Positions 1 to 9,895 of a stretch of 64,000 bases of DNA are shown here, piece after piece (position 1 is the stretch's first letter; every line of letters begins with the position of its first letter). A program made the position numbers and the translations under genes. Origin of the DNA: Trichobilharzia regenti. Taxonomy: Eukaryota; Platyhelminthes; Trematoda; Strigeidida; Schistosomatidae. The notes below the pieces were generated by a model that searched no databases, had not been told where the DNA came from, and was given only the letters and a program-made list of their open reading frames with translations. The stretch covers positions 34,875,312-34,939,311 of the forward strand of contig OX235267.1 of assembly GCA_944472135.2 (NCBI GenBank). Reading direction: 5' to 3'.

Positions 1-50
1 CAGCTGCATATCAACCACCAGCTGCAATATCATCCAAAGAAACAAATGAT
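1..50 (+). CDS. VPS50: Possible upstream exon of syndetin (partial at window edge)
   Basis: Frame 3 is open from the window edge and reads AAYQPPAAISSKETND, then meets a possible donor GTAGGT at position 51 after a complete codon. The next recognised exon at 2177 also begins in phase 0, so the two would join in frame. The residues are low in complexity and are not a conserved part of the family, so the call rests only on splice signal, phase and position. It would be part of the variable N-terminal tail before the conserved helical region. It may equally be intron. Confidence 0.35.
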
Positions 51-139
51 GTAGGTTATGTGTTTTATAGTTTTTTTTCTATTTATTTTCACATATTATT
101 AATTAATTACTGTATAAGGATGGAGGTGCCTTTCATAAG

Positions 140-575
140 GTGTCTCTGAGCAGATAAATGAAGACTATGTTTAAATGGTTTGAGGTAGTCGGCAGGGAAT
201 GCTGCCGGACGTAGGTTTCGCACTGGTTGGCATTCACCAGTCGGCAAGGCACATCTGGATCCTTGGAGCAACTTATACCCTCTTTGAGGTTGGAATCCTC
301 ATCACCCAGTGCTACAGTCAGAGGCATTACCGCTGACCTATTCGGGCTCACAATTGACCTCATGTAGGACTGCAATGCTCACTAGGGTTTAACAATCATT
401 TTCAGGCGTTTATTCCTCATTATTGTTGAAGAATGAATTCTATCAGGCGAATCATTCTATTCTATCAATTCAGAGTGTGTATCACGCTAGCCAGTCATTT
501 ATCTCAGTGACTGCATTGTAACCTTGACTGATGGAATTCCATCTGTACCGACATCGAGGACTAGATGCATAGTAG
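140..575. repeat. Fold-back SINE-like repeat (family S5)
   Basis: Diverged copy of a family also seen at 20765-21275, 36535-36835, 38080-38358 and the duplicated 49330-49630 and 50874-51151. Shared blocks include GGAGGCAATCGGCAGG-like, CTAGGTTTC and TTGACTGATAGAATTCAGT-like segments. The middle contains tRNA-like promoter-box remnants. Open frames here are shadows of the repeat, not genes. Confidence 0.6.
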
Positions 576-706
576 TTGTTATTCCTTAGTGATTAGACAA
601 TGTAAGTGAAGATCATTCTGGAAAATATTCATATCCACACTTTTTCCCTGTTTAAAAAAATTACAATTTGACTTAGTTTGATTAGGGTTAGGGGAACTGA
701 AAATGT

Positions 707-1146
707 GAATTGAATTTTCGATTTTCCCGTCTATTGATTGGACCGAAGTGCTCGGTCTCAGGTTGACATGTCGGCCTCTTGTGCAGATGCTTCGACGATG
801 TCCGGGCATTTAGTTAGTATACAATTGGTGGATGGTGGCTAGCAGTGGAATCCAGGATGCGCATTTCGTCCTATTTGAGACCGAGCACTTCGGTCCAATC
901 AATCAACGGGAAAATCGAAAATTCAATTCAATAATTAATATGACCCGTTGCACAAGAGGTGGCTCTCGTGGCCCAAGTGGTCTGGTGGATAACGCTTTGG
1001 CGTTTGAAACTATGGGTACTGGGTTCGAGCCTCGGTGGGAACGTCATCACTCACTGAGAAATGCAGGTACATCCAGCTGACGAGTCCCAAATAGGACGAA
1101 ATGCGCTTTATCCTGGATTCCACTGCTAGCCACCATCCACCAATTG
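707..1146. repeat. Hammerhead-bearing SINE (Sm-alpha-like) in a nested fold-back arrangement
   Basis: Two inverted repeats overlap here. Arms 707-760 and 876-929 (54 bp, about two mismatches) are nested with arms 822-877 and 1088-1146. The + strand unit from about 955 carries tRNA-like pol III promoter boxes (a B-box-like GGGTTCGAGCCT near 1021) followed by a hammerhead at 1063-1126. Another copy lies at 25386-25660 and degenerate ones at 26280-26440 and 63760-63860. The architecture of pol III head plus hammerhead is known for the schistosome Sm-alpha family; membership is by recognition. Confidence 0.8.
1063..1126 (+). ncRNA. Hammerhead ribozyme (Sm-alpha type)
   Basis: All core parts are present: CTGACGA at 1077-1083, stem II GTCC/GGAC at 1084-1087 and 1094-1097 with a six-base loop, then GAAA at 1098-1101. 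Stem I pairs ATCCAG (1071-1076) perfectly with CTGGAT (1113-1118). A further helix GCAG/CTGC (1063-1066 with 1123-1126) lies beyond an internal loop, as in tertiary-stabilised hammerheads. Stem III is very short: A1101-T1111 and T1102-A1110 closing a seven-base loop. Predicted cleavage is 3' of C1112. In the known family the ribozyme processes multimeric SINE transcripts; activity of this copy is inferred. Confidence 0.85.
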
Positions 1147-1254
1147 AACTGAAAAAGTACTTACAGCTAACAATAAGTCTGGCCTTTAGAATGAGGACTG
1201 GGGATACAACGACCTAAACTCATAAATGCCAGTATATGCAGATCGATTTTTCGA

Positions 1255-2110
1255 AAACGCCACTTAATGATAAAAATTTGAATTATTTAATGAAAATAAG
1301 ATGTGTAGTCCAGCGAAGAGACTCTTTCCGGCAAATTCAATTTGTGTAGTCGAACAATCACATTTATAAACACTATTTTCTTTTCTCCATGAAACAGGGT
1401 AGTAACTAAAGTGATGAGTCGTCACATAGCTTTTAATGTTTGTCAATGCATAAAAGGAGTCGAATAAGTAAGTTTATTAGAGTGGAAGAAGATCAAATGG
1501 CCAGGAAGAAATAGTAACAAGAAACACTGGCCGGGAACACACCAACCAAGAACCGATTACTCAACAAATATGAAGGAGAAAATGGAGGTGGATAGGGCAT
1601 ACATTGATGAAACCGTCGTATGACATCGCACTCATTGGAGGCCATTGCTCGAGTGGAATCCCAGTGAGAAGCGACGAGTGGGTTGTGAGTGCCAGGATGA
1701 CTTGGAGGAGATCGTGTGTTTGGGGAGGAAGAAATGAGAGATTATGAGCAATGGAGGACCCAGCTGAAGAAGACAGCAGAGAATATAATAAAGTGAAGAT
1801 ATGTTGTAGAAGCACTAAGTTCCACTTGGAACCCAAGGGTGCAATAATAATAATAAGATGGAAAATTTAATAACTGATGAGTTGTAATCACTATGTACAT
1901 AGAAACGAAGGAAAATATAGAATCATGTAAGAGTTCTAAAGAAACACAAGAGTTAGAAAAACAAACAAGCAAACAAAAATCATTTCAGCAGAAATCACAA
2001 CCAGCTTGTTACCATGATAGCAGACAGAAGTGGTTGAGCAATTTCTTAATTTGTATGCATAGCTCCGGTTTTTCTAATCGAGTTGGCTAAGCCTTCAGCA
2101 ATGCAAACAT
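1255..2110 (-). mobile_element. Penelope-like element remnant, split by an RTE insertion
   Basis: Segments 1255-1450 and 1866-2110 resemble the terminal and 3' parts of the Penelope-like copies at 57545-58080 and 58690-58940. Shared blocks are CGAAGAGACTCTTTCCGGCA-like, GTGATGAGT.GTCAC, AAGAGTTCTAAA and GGTTGAGCAATT. The interior from about 1500 to 1860 is an unrelated RTE 3' end, so the RTE landed in an older Penelope copy. No open reading frame survives. Confidence 0.6.
1500..1860 (+). mobile_element. RTE-like LINE, 5'-truncated 3' end
   Basis: This is the decayed C-terminal coding end of the local RTE-like family. Matching segments are a GGAGGTGGATAGGGCAT block (the WRWIGH region in better copies), CTCGAGTGGAATCC, and CTTGGAGGAGATCGTGTG. 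It ends in GTTCCACTTGGAACCCAAGG followed by an AAT-repeat tail. It is interrupted by frameshifts. Insertion split a Penelope-like copy. Confidence 0.75.
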
Positions 2111-2176
2111 TCATCGACCAGTTAGTTGTCCTATTATATTAACCTGTTTTTATGTTTTTCTTATTTATATACACAG

Positions 2177-2293
2177 AACTCCACTGATCCGCCTAATCCA
2201 ACTCGAGATCCACATGTTATACAAGAATTAATCAATAGTGTTGACAGTGTCTATTATTCATTGGCATTCGACTCTGGAAAGTATGAAATTGAA
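2177..2293 (+). CDS. VPS50: Syndetin exon: start of conserved N-terminal region
   Basis: The 117-bp exon has 39 whole codons between acceptor ATACACAG and donor GTAAGTTT, phase 0 at both ends. It encodes a segment with VIQELINSVDSVYYSLAF and ends KYEIE. Vertebrate syndetin has the equivalent ELINSIEQVYFSV and KYELE at the same place, just before its conserved helical N-terminal domain. Syndetin (VPS50/CCDC132) replaces VPS54 in the EARP tethering complex with VPS51, VPS52 and VPS53 and works in recycling from endosomes. The next exon (8739) continues the alignment with no gap. The start codon is not in the window. Confidence 0.88.
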
Positions 2294-2429
2294 GTAAGTT
2301 TTAGCATATTTGCATGTATTTAGAAAAAACCTTTCTTCTCCTTCTCCAATATAGATTTTATCACAAATCGGTATCATAGAGAGAATGGTTGAAGACTGGG
2401 AGAGCAGTGAACACCTGTTTCGACCTATA

Positions 2430-2720
2430 TTTGAAGTCCTGGTTAGTGCGTACAAGTGGCTTCACCGGGAACTTTCAAATTGATGAGGCCAGCTTCTTGA
2501 CTATTCAGCCACTTCGGTCAATTCTATCGATTAACGTCCACTGAACCTTGAATTGACCTCGAAAAACCGAAGGTCTGGTATTCAGTTCATCGTGTGGTTA
2601 ACGTTGTGTGCTGATGAAGAGCCTCTACTAACTAGGACGAAACAACTGTTCAGTGCACCTTTGATTTCTCATGATTCTCTATCTCATGTTGGTTTGTGAC
2701 AAAGTTCTGTATTAAAATTA
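2430..2720 (+). repeat. SINE-like repeat, subfamily 2 (degenerate hammerhead end)
   Basis: The 3' part reads CTGATGAAGAGCC..ACTAGGACGAAAC..GTTCAGTGC, the signature of the second hammerhead-bearing subfamily best seen at 42050-42170 and 17050-17288. Here three extra bases interrupt the core and stem I is changed, so a working ribozyme is unlikely. Confidence 0.5.
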
Positions 2721-3365
2721 GTTGAAAGCCCTACAAAATCCATAATCTGAGTATTTTTCTTTGTGTTTTGAAAGACTGTGGTAGAAGTTGAGTACGACTG
2801 GGATTGTTCCCAATGTATGTACAAATTTCAAATTCACAATCTCCAAAATAGTTATCAGTTTGCAATATATATACAGTTCGAGTGCTGAAATTTCACCGTA
2901 ATTTCCTTTGGAAACCAAGTAATTCTGATCGCAATATGCAATCTGCTTGAGATAGCATAAATGACAATTAAGAAAGCAAGAGAAGTTGCATAAGATTATG
3001 TTACTACTGATTGGTTGGGATGAGTAGTTGAATACTATTCATTACCAACCAAAAGTGATTGCTAGCCAGCTATATCGAGGTGACCCAAACACCTGACAGC
3101 CTTTCCGCTCGTTTGGGGACGAGGCCATCAGATGTGTATCCGGTTCGATTCAGCTCAGAGAGCCGAATCACGTGAAAGAAACCGATTTCTGCCTGGCTAT
3201 AGATAAATTTAAAGCGGAAATCCCCTCACCCAATCACCAAGCAGCTGAAAATGCAGAAACATGTTGGCGTCTGCATGCACAGCTGACAATTTAGACACTT
3301 TCTACTATGTATTAATCAAATGCTGGTTTGCATGCTTTTTTGAATGATTTCAAATTTGATTTTAT
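2721..3365. other. Intron sequence with diverged repeat pieces, no gene
   Basis: No supported coding sequence. Positions 2860-3000 share scattered blocks (TTTCCTTTG, GCATAAATGACA-like) with 9580-9680, so an old dispersed repeat is present. The stretch 3060-3300 is less AT-rich and has a GGTTCGATT box near 3141 that could be a decayed pol III promoter, but no family could be assigned. Confidence 0.4.
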
Positions 3366-3369
3366 CACC

Positions 3370-3700
3370 TACCGGCGCATCAGTTAGGCTCTTGTAGAAA
3401 ACTAGGAGGTATTGGTCGACTGTTTCGTTTTAATTCAAGACTCCTGAACAGTTGGCACTCAAGACCTTGCCTAGGATGGAACCAAGAACTTTGAGGTCAT
3501 GAACAGAACACATTATCATTCATTCAGCCACTAGGACGGAATCCAGTAGTTCTTGAGTCCTAGTCACTGGCAATTTGTGACATATAGCACACCACTGAAG
3601 AGTCCTACACTAGGACGAAACGGCTTTCCAGTAAGTAAGTAATCCCTGTCTTTGAATAGTTCTCTAACTGATGTTAGTTAGTGATCGAAATGTAACTTGA
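3370..3700. repeat. Inverted pair of subfamily-2 SINEs
   Basis: A minus-strand piece (about 3370-3560, with CTGTTTCGT and CAGCCACTAGGACGGAAT) is followed by a plus-strand 3' end (about 3575-3700) carrying CTGAAGAGTCC..CTAGGACGAAAC, CCAGTAAG and TTCTCTAACTGATGTTAG. The same head-to-head arrangement recurs at 14155-14440, 16695-17288 and 18995-19270. The hammerhead core is complete here but stem I no longer pairs. Confidence 0.6.
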
Positions 3701-4180
3701 TATTGTATAGAAGTTGTAAACCATGAGTGTGTGTGTGTGATGGTATTGAAACTAAGTAAACAAAAAGCGGTATATACCAAGGTGAGTAAGTTATCGCCCA
3801 CGAATAAGGAATTATTATGTGGATTTTTAAAAGAAATGGAGCGCTTAGAAGCTAATCTATTCTGATTTTCACCTTTGTTCGTTCTTGTAAACTTCGGGCA
3901 TTCGGTGAGACATTGTTTTTGGAGATTCTGATGAAAACTATCGTAACTGACGAGTACACTGGTATTGATTAGAGGGATCGTTGATTTATTTGACAAAATG
4001 ACGAAATTCATAAACCGTAAATTGAGATTTCAGTTTGTGAAATTAATTCATATTCTGCTTCTTTAGTCTTCGTTTAAACCGTTCTGTATTCTTTTAAATG
4101 TCCTCTCGCATTTCTCTCCTTCTCAAGTCAGTCCGTCATTCCCTGTTCAAGATTCTTGTAGAAGATATCTCATACAATAT
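3701..4180. other. Intron sequence, nothing recognised
   Basis: AT-rich intronic DNA with a short TG run near 3727. The minus-strand open frame at 3664-4011 has no recognisable domain and sits in a repeat-rich intron, so it is not called a gene. Confidence 0.4.
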
Positions 4181-4184
4181 TATT

Positions 4185-5060
4185 GTCGTTATTGTTCCCT
4201 CGGGTTCCTAGTGGAACCTAGGGCTTCAACAGCCCATCTCCTCTTTTTCCCTTTCTCTGAGGTCCTATTCATCTTGCCTAAAGTCTCTTATCATCTCCCT
4301 AAATCCCGACCGATAGCTGCTACCTTGACGTGGTGGTCGGACTTGCACATCGCGATGACCCAACAAGCTGCACTGGCTGGAACCTGCAGGTCTTACCATG
4401 TCAGGAAGTTTGTTAGGATAGCGATTAGACTAAAAGCAGTTGCCGGAATTGTGTAAGAATCTTTCTTACACTATGCTGGGGGTCTGAGGGCGAAGTCGTA
4501 CTGCTGGGAAACAGGAGTTTAACAGCAGTGAGGTGTTTCCCTCAGATGACCAGCATACCAGCCAGCTATGCTGTCTCTCCACTCCGGAGAGAGTGGGTTA
4601 GAAAAGTCGACCCCAAAAATTGTACATCCCCACTTACCCTACGGTGGTCCGTAACCGGCGGCGAGTTTACTAATAGGGAACCAGTCCCAGAAACCAGTTC
4701 ATGCAGGGCGTGTGTGACTGGCCTCAAGCAGTCGTCCCTTGGGCTCTGCGGTCACGCGACACTTACCCTCTTTCTCTTTCAGGTACGGGAAGAATCAGTC
4801 AACTTCCACGGTGTGGGCAGCGGGGAAGTAACAACCGCACACACATTTCCGAAAGTACACGAAGCCTTCCTGAGCATCATTCTCCTTTACTCAAATCACC
4901 TTCCTCATCTTGCTTCTCCTCCTAAACGATCTCCTTCATGTCACTTTCGAACGGCCAACTCAGCGTCTCGATACTTCAATGTGGAGTCAAAGCACCTACT
5001 GACATATTACAATATACTACTTATAAATCCTTGCCAGTAGCAGATGTCACACTGTGGCAT
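4185..5060. mobile_element. RTE tail fragment joined to an RTE-associated repeat with GC-rich body
   Basis: Positions 4185-4300 are the reverse complement of an RTE 3' tail (TTCCTAGTGGAACCTAGGG preceded by a decayed ATT run). Positions 4310-5060 are a separate, GC-richer repeat. Its block 4313-4440 matches the insertion at 13152-13443 in the opposite orientation (GGTCTTACCATGTCAGGAAG, AGCGATTAGACTAAAAGCAG-like). The end, CTACTTATAAATC near 5018, recurs at 8604 and 59347. The 170-codon open frame at 4528-5040 lies in this repeat. Its identity as a LINE 5' region is inferred. Confidence 0.55.
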
Positions 5061-6260
5061 ATTAGAATTCTTTAATTATTAACCAACCGTATACTCTGCA
5101 CGGTGGAACTATTGACTCTTCTGCATTAGCTATACTAAAACGTTAGGCATCCGTGTTGGACGAAACGTTTTTTCTTCATAAAGCTTCTGTAACTATTTCT
5201 AGGTGGAGTCATATCGTAGTCATATCGTGCTGCTGCAGAGTACAGGAAGAAGTAAACTGTCGAGTAGTACTCTAAGAGCGACCCAACCAGTTAATGTATA
5301 ACGCTCTGTGTGCCTAAGACGTGGCAGTCGGCTCCTTTATCGATTGACACCCCATTTCGCTCAAAACACTCCTTGCTCCTTCCTAATTTTGTCATACTTT
5401 AGCTAAGATAACTTGTTGAGAAATTTGGTAGATTTCTTCGAATCATACATTCCAACGACCTGAATCGATGAAGCTCCCTTCACATTCTCATTGTATATCA
5501 GTTAATGAGCTGTTGGAAGTCAAGGTAAACTGAACGGATACTTCTCTATTCGTTTTAAGTCTTCAGTTATGCATATAACTGACTCAATACGCCTAGCGCG
5601 TATAACAAATACAGATTTCACAAGAAACCTCTAAAATGCTAACTAACAAGATTAACATTTCCCAACTTTCTTCAGTCCGCGATGGTGGATGATGACAATC
5701 GATATTGAGGCATATCTTTTAATTGATGCTTGTAATGAACTTCAGGTCTGAATCGTCTGAACAGCTGGTTATTCACTGGGAAACAATACCTTACTTTGCC
5801 GATAAGGTCCCACCACTACTATAACAACAATCGGCTGACCGATCATTTTTCAACTGATCTTTAACCGACTTAGTTTAATACATTTTCGACCAACTCTAAA
5901 AGGGTTGAAAATTGAGGTATAACAATTTTTATTTTAGTGGTTAATCAATATGTATTGATTGATTTTATTTGTATTGATTGATTTTATTTTTACTGATCCC
6001 ATTTTGAAATATCTGATTTTTCTTTGATTGCATTTCTTAGAATACTAACTAATATGTATATTGACTATTATGTCGATGAAATCCACATAAAGATTCACAG
6101 TAAAATTCGATAATGTTTTAAATTTTCGAACAATTGGTTAAATATACACTAAATTTGAGTTGAAGATTTTATGTAGTCTAGTTTTTTTGTGGGGCGTAAC
6201 TAATTTTTCAGATTATTTTCGAATTACATATTGTAAAATACACTATGCAGACATAGTTTA
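5061..6260. other. Intron sequence without recognised genes
   Basis: AT-rich intronic DNA. A GTTGGACGAAACG block near 5155 hints at a decayed hammerhead-SINE end, and 5940-6010 holds short ATTGATTGATTTTATTT repeats. Nothing else is supported. Confidence 0.4.
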
Positions 6261-6269
6261 TTGACTTAA

Positions 6270-6600
6270 GCACAGTGGGATTTGAGCCAGCAGGTCTTTG
6301 GTTTTGAAACCCACTTCAACGTGGCTGGGAAACTGGCTAGTAGCAGAAACCCCCATTACACATTAAGCGTGGCGTATGGCCTGGAACGCTTCGGTGGTTC
6401 AGTGATAGCATGGTCGTCAACCACGGAGGTTGTCCTGGGTTCGATTCCTGGCCGACGCACTCCTAAACCTCACGAAGCTGGTAGTAAGGCTAGCAAAGAG
6501 GAAAGGTTGGGCATGAGACTAGCAATCCCACTCACTAAAAATAAAACCACTGCTATCCAGGCTTTCAAACTCTAGCTTGAAGCTTAGAATATGAAAAATC
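6270..6600 (+). repeat. tRNA-Gly-like SINE (family S3)
   Basis: The head at about 6391-6461 resembles tRNA-Gly: GGTGGTTCAGTGATAGCATG serves as A-box region and GGGTTCGATTCCTGGCCGACGC as T-arm and acceptor end (6 of 7 acceptor pairs). The body has GGCTAGCAAAGAGG-like, GAGACTAGCAATCCC and CCACTGCT blocks common to copies at 12702, 13010, 14597, 15655, 34800 and 35805. The 5' flank (6270-6390) resembles 18690-18800. This is a SINE promoter, not a functional tRNA gene. Confidence 0.75.
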
Positions 6601-6934
6601 TCTTCTGGGAACTGAGAACTAACAAAAATATTCGTTTTGCAAGTTTACTTCAAAGCAGTACAGCTATTTATATAGTTTCCTAAAATGGTCAGTAGTGTGC
6701 CTACGGAAGGCCAACTGGCCATATCAGTTGGTAACAAAATACACAGGAAATTGCTGGCAGACCGAGGAAAATAATAAATAACGTAATCTAAAAGCAGCAA
6801 GTAGTTAGTATCGCTCAGGAATGATCATTCTTCAAACTGACAGAGCCTGGCAAAATGAACACATTAAAAAAGTAAGAGATTCAGAATATTTGTAAAGTAT
6901 ATTTTAAATGTAGAAGCTTGAAAGGAAGTAATAT

Positions 6935-7205
6935 CAAGAGGGAAAAGCTCGAGTGAATATGGAATCGATTACCAAATTATTGTATTAGTTGACAAAAACA
7001 AGAGGAGTTTAGGGCCCCGGTAGTAAAAGGGATTGGATAAACCGCTTCAGTAGACACGGTCCAGAATTTTCTTTGTGTGTAACAAAAGCTTCTGCTCTGA
7101 AGTGAAGATACAACTGCAAACCCGGTGAACGATTTCGTCTTACTGTATACATCACTTTGAAAGATTTTTCTAATGACGCGGAACGATTTGTAAGAACAAG
7201 TTATT
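6935..7205 (-). mobile_element. Penelope-like element fragment (decayed)
   Basis: Short blocks (TACATCACTTTGAAAGATTT, GACGCGGAACGATT) resemble the 58120-58160 part of the Penelope endonuclease end (TAGATTACTTTGAAGGAGGACGCG-like). No frame is open, so this is a low-confidence remnant. Confidence 0.35.
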
Positions 7206-7239
7206 CAAGAATTGAACTATTTGTATAATAGAGTCAGTA

Positions 7240-7540
7240 ATAATGAAGTTAGGCGTCGAGTGCTATGTAAGGTTATGAATCTACATCGATTAAGATGGAT
7301 AGGATGCATATGTTACGCATGCCTAGTCATCGTCTTCCTCGACGTGGAATGTTAGCTGACATAGGACCAGGTTGAAGAAGAGCTAATAGCGGTAGGACCA
7401 AAACTTGGAATCATCAACCCATGAAATCTTTAGTAGTTATTTTGAGTCATCTAAGATTCTTGGTTGGCGTTCTCAGGATTCTAAGTTCCAATGGCTGAAG
7501 AAAGTTGTTGAAAGCAGTCAGTCAGTCAATCATTTGGGGC
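7240..7540 (+). mobile_element. Second LINE family, 3' coding end fragment
   Basis: Reads as decayed HRLRWIG..MPSHRLPRRGMLADIG, a C-terminal LINE signature also found at 17975-18580, 28510-28870, 41270-41625 and 62285-62570. These copies share TTGATTGTTAGTTTGAGTCA-like and TTGGTTGGGGTC-like blocks. It differs from the WRWIGH family with AAT tails. Frameshifted. Confidence 0.6.
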
Positions 7541-7959
7541 AATATTCTGTAGATTGCGAAGATATTTGTCTCAAAAAAGGGATGTACACAGTATTTCGGA
7601 AGGAAGGAATGCCACTTTTGTTATCTTTTAACAAGAAATGTCCTTTTTGGCGTCTTGACCGCATCGTACTGGTACACCCGCTGTGTTCTACTTGGCTCCA
7701 CAGGTTTAAGTGAATCGATATATGCATGCGTATGTCGCCAACAGTGGATTATTGTCTTTGACGTTTTGATGAGTAAGATATTGGATGGAGAAGGTGAGAT
7801 GTCAAGATACGACGAAGAATGTTTTCCGAATTGGTCTCGATAATCTGGCTCGAAAATTTCAACTGTTGTGTCACTTTTGAATTTCAGGTTTACAACTAAC
7901 TTATTCTTTTTTGTATTTCTATCCATCTTATTGCCATGCACTCTGTCCCAGAGAATGTG
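7541..7959. other. Intron sequence of probable mobile origin
   Basis: A minus-strand frame (to 8127) contains QRVYQYDAVKTPKRTFL, which looks protein-like but was not assigned to a family. It runs antisense into the RTE end that follows. Probably a retroelement scrap. Confidence 0.3.
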
Positions 7960-8348
7960 CAACGGTAGGAGACAGGAGCTTCGCTCTATACTGAAGATCG
8001 GATGGCCGGAAAGAATCACCAACAAGAAATTATGGGAACAAACAAAGCAAGAACCAATCGCCCAACAAATATGCAGGAGAAAGTGGAGATGGATCGGACA
8101 CTTGCTGAGGAGACCGCTGGGTGACATTGCGCGTCAAGCCCTCGAGTGGAACCAGGCCGAAAGGGAAGCGGCGTGTGGGACGTCAGTGCAAGGGTGATAT
8201 GGAGGAGATCGTGTGAAGAGGAGGTGAAAGAATATGGACTAACATGGATGCAGGCGAAAAGTACAGCAGAAGACAGAAGCAAACGGAGACGTGCAGTTGA
8301 AGCCCTATGTTCCACTAGGAACCCAAGGGAGCAATAATAATAATAATA
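7960..8348 (+). mobile_element. RTE-like LINE, 3' end with AAT tail
   Basis: The frame reads RITNKKLWEQTKQEP, then RKWRWIGHLLRRP, RQALEWN, and in another frame a segment ending AVEALCSTRNPRE, followed by (AAT)n at 8332-8348. These are the C-terminal hallmarks of RTE-like ORF2 proteins. At least one frameshift separates the two parts. The copy lacks the reverse transcriptase and is 5'-truncated. Confidence 0.85.
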
Positions 8349-8640
8349 GGAGACAGGAGACTTGGTAAAGGAACGTACATCTGGGATTTAGTATATTTAT
8401 ATATAGCGAAATTACACCTTATCTTCAGACCATCATTTGCACAAATCTTCCGTCTTGTGGTACTTTTGTCCTTCGTATTGTGTTTCTTTGTATTCCTTTT
8501 CATGTCTTCCATTTCTTTCCGCAACTCCAAATCATTTGCTTTCTTTAGTGTCAAGCCTATCTCTCTACTATTTTATACTATCATGCCGACAAACGTCTCT
8601 TTATATACTACTAAAAAATCTTATCAGTAGCACACGCCTC
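8349..8640. repeat. Dispersed repeat, unassigned
   Basis: The right end (ACTACT..AAATCTTATCAGTAGCACACGCC) matches 59347-59385 and, more weakly, 5018-5050. In both 8.3 and 59.2 kb it directly follows an RTE 3' end, so it may mark a composite element. Confidence 0.4.
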
Positions 8641-8738
8641 GAATATATCATGAACTATTTGATGTTGAAGTTCATAATTGTTCTTTATGATAGCACAATG
8701 ATTAAAAATATTACGAATATTCTTTATTCTCTTTTTAG

Positions 8739-8941
8739 AATGTTGCCGGTCCTAATTGTCGTGAATTAGCTAAACTGAAGTTACGCCTTTTAGCATTAGA
8801 TCGTCAAAATAAAGCTGTCTCAAGACGTGTTTCTGAATTAGTTCTAGAGAAACATCCACGTTATGAAGCTGAATTGAAAGGTGTACTATCTCTACAATCG
8901 GATAACTGGGAAACTCTGTGTATGTGTCGACAAATCAGAAG
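8739..8941 (+). CDS. VPS50: Syndetin exon: N-terminal helical region
   Basis: Acceptor CTTTTTAG and donor GTAATT bound 203 bp, entered in phase 0 and left with two bases of an Arg codon. The product includes LAKLKLRLLALDRQNKAVSR, RVSELVLEKHPRYEAEL and CRQIRR. Vertebrate syndetin has [20 protein letters not shown] and an ..ICTNGRR end in the same order, so the orthology is clear. This region forms the coiled/helical N-terminal domain through which EARP subunits assemble. Confidence 0.93.
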
Positions 8942-8989
8942 GTAATTGTGAGGGTGTAATATTCATTTTTGGTCAAAGGAAGGTATAAT

Positions 8990-9480
8990 AGTTAAGGAAG
9001 TCTTTTTTATTGGTTATGCGGTATCGACAGTGAAATAGTCGAGGTGCAAACTTGTCTTACTCCCCTTCTAAGTGCAAATTTTATTACTTCACAACTTATT
9101 GATGCTTTTATGCTTTTTGCTCTGATAAGGTGGTACTTCAACGTATCGTGGAGAAGATTTCTATCTCTGATGGATGATGAGCTGAATGGTTTACTTCTGT
9201 AGCTTTCATTATCTCCCTAAATAACATCCTCACAGCATAATTCAACTTGAAGTGGGCTCTTTGGTAACCTTGAAGGTGGTTGGTTGTTCAAGGTTACCTG
9301 AAGAGACAACTAATAAACTCGCGGAGAATTTTTGAAAAAACTCACTTCAAAATGAATTATGCGCTGAGGATGTTGTTTATTAAGATAATGAAAGCTTCTC
9401 AACTAAACCATCCAGCTCAGAAAACACAATGTCACCAAACTTTCAACGTATCTCATCAGCCTTGGCTGACTGACTGACAG
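8990..9480. repeat. Dispersed repeat, unassigned
   Basis: Block 9150-9255 resembles 60815-60940 (GGATGATG, CTTCAA.TTGAAGT, CATC.TCA.CGCAT patterns), showing a shared repeat in two introns. The open frame at 9280-9477 has no recognisable domain. Confidence 0.35.
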
Positions 9481-9890
9481 AAATGCAACATGGAGTCAAA
9501 TAGATCTGTACTTTCTTTCTCAACTTACTTTGCTTAATAACGTTATGAAAATTAAATTCACAGTTTGCAAATGACATTCAGTTTGAGGTGAAATTTTACT
9601 ACAGTTTCCTTTGAAAGTCGAAATTTTTTAGATTACAATATGTTTTCTACTCACTTGATACCATAAATGGCAGTCACTGGGGCAAGCAGTCAGATGTCAA
9701 CCCTCACATCAATCAGTAGTGCTTTTTGGACAGATTGAAGTGATCTGACCACCTGATCGCCATTTCGCCCGCACACTGTTCACTCCCAAATAAATTACAC
9801 ATTTGTTCGTCGTGGAAATCACCTTTGTGTATGACTGATGAGGTCTATTGGTTGTAGTGGTTGGTTTTCGATTCCTATAACACTCAGTGG
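9481..9890. other. Intron sequence with an old repeat
   Basis: 9580-9680 shares blocks with 2870-2975. No gene seen. Confidence 0.3.
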
Positions 9891-9895
9891 TATGT

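Noticed and set aside
4528..5040. 170-codon open frame
   Set aside because: Lies in a dispersed repeat shared with 13.1-13.4 kb; no protein motif and no splice or start context.
6391..6461. Possible tRNA-Gly gene
   Set aside because: Acceptor and T-arm resemble tRNA-Gly, but the anticodon arm is abnormal and the head is followed by a repeated SINE body.
7621..8127. 168-codon minus-strand frame
   Set aside because: About a third is antisense to an RTE 3' end; the rest was not recognised.
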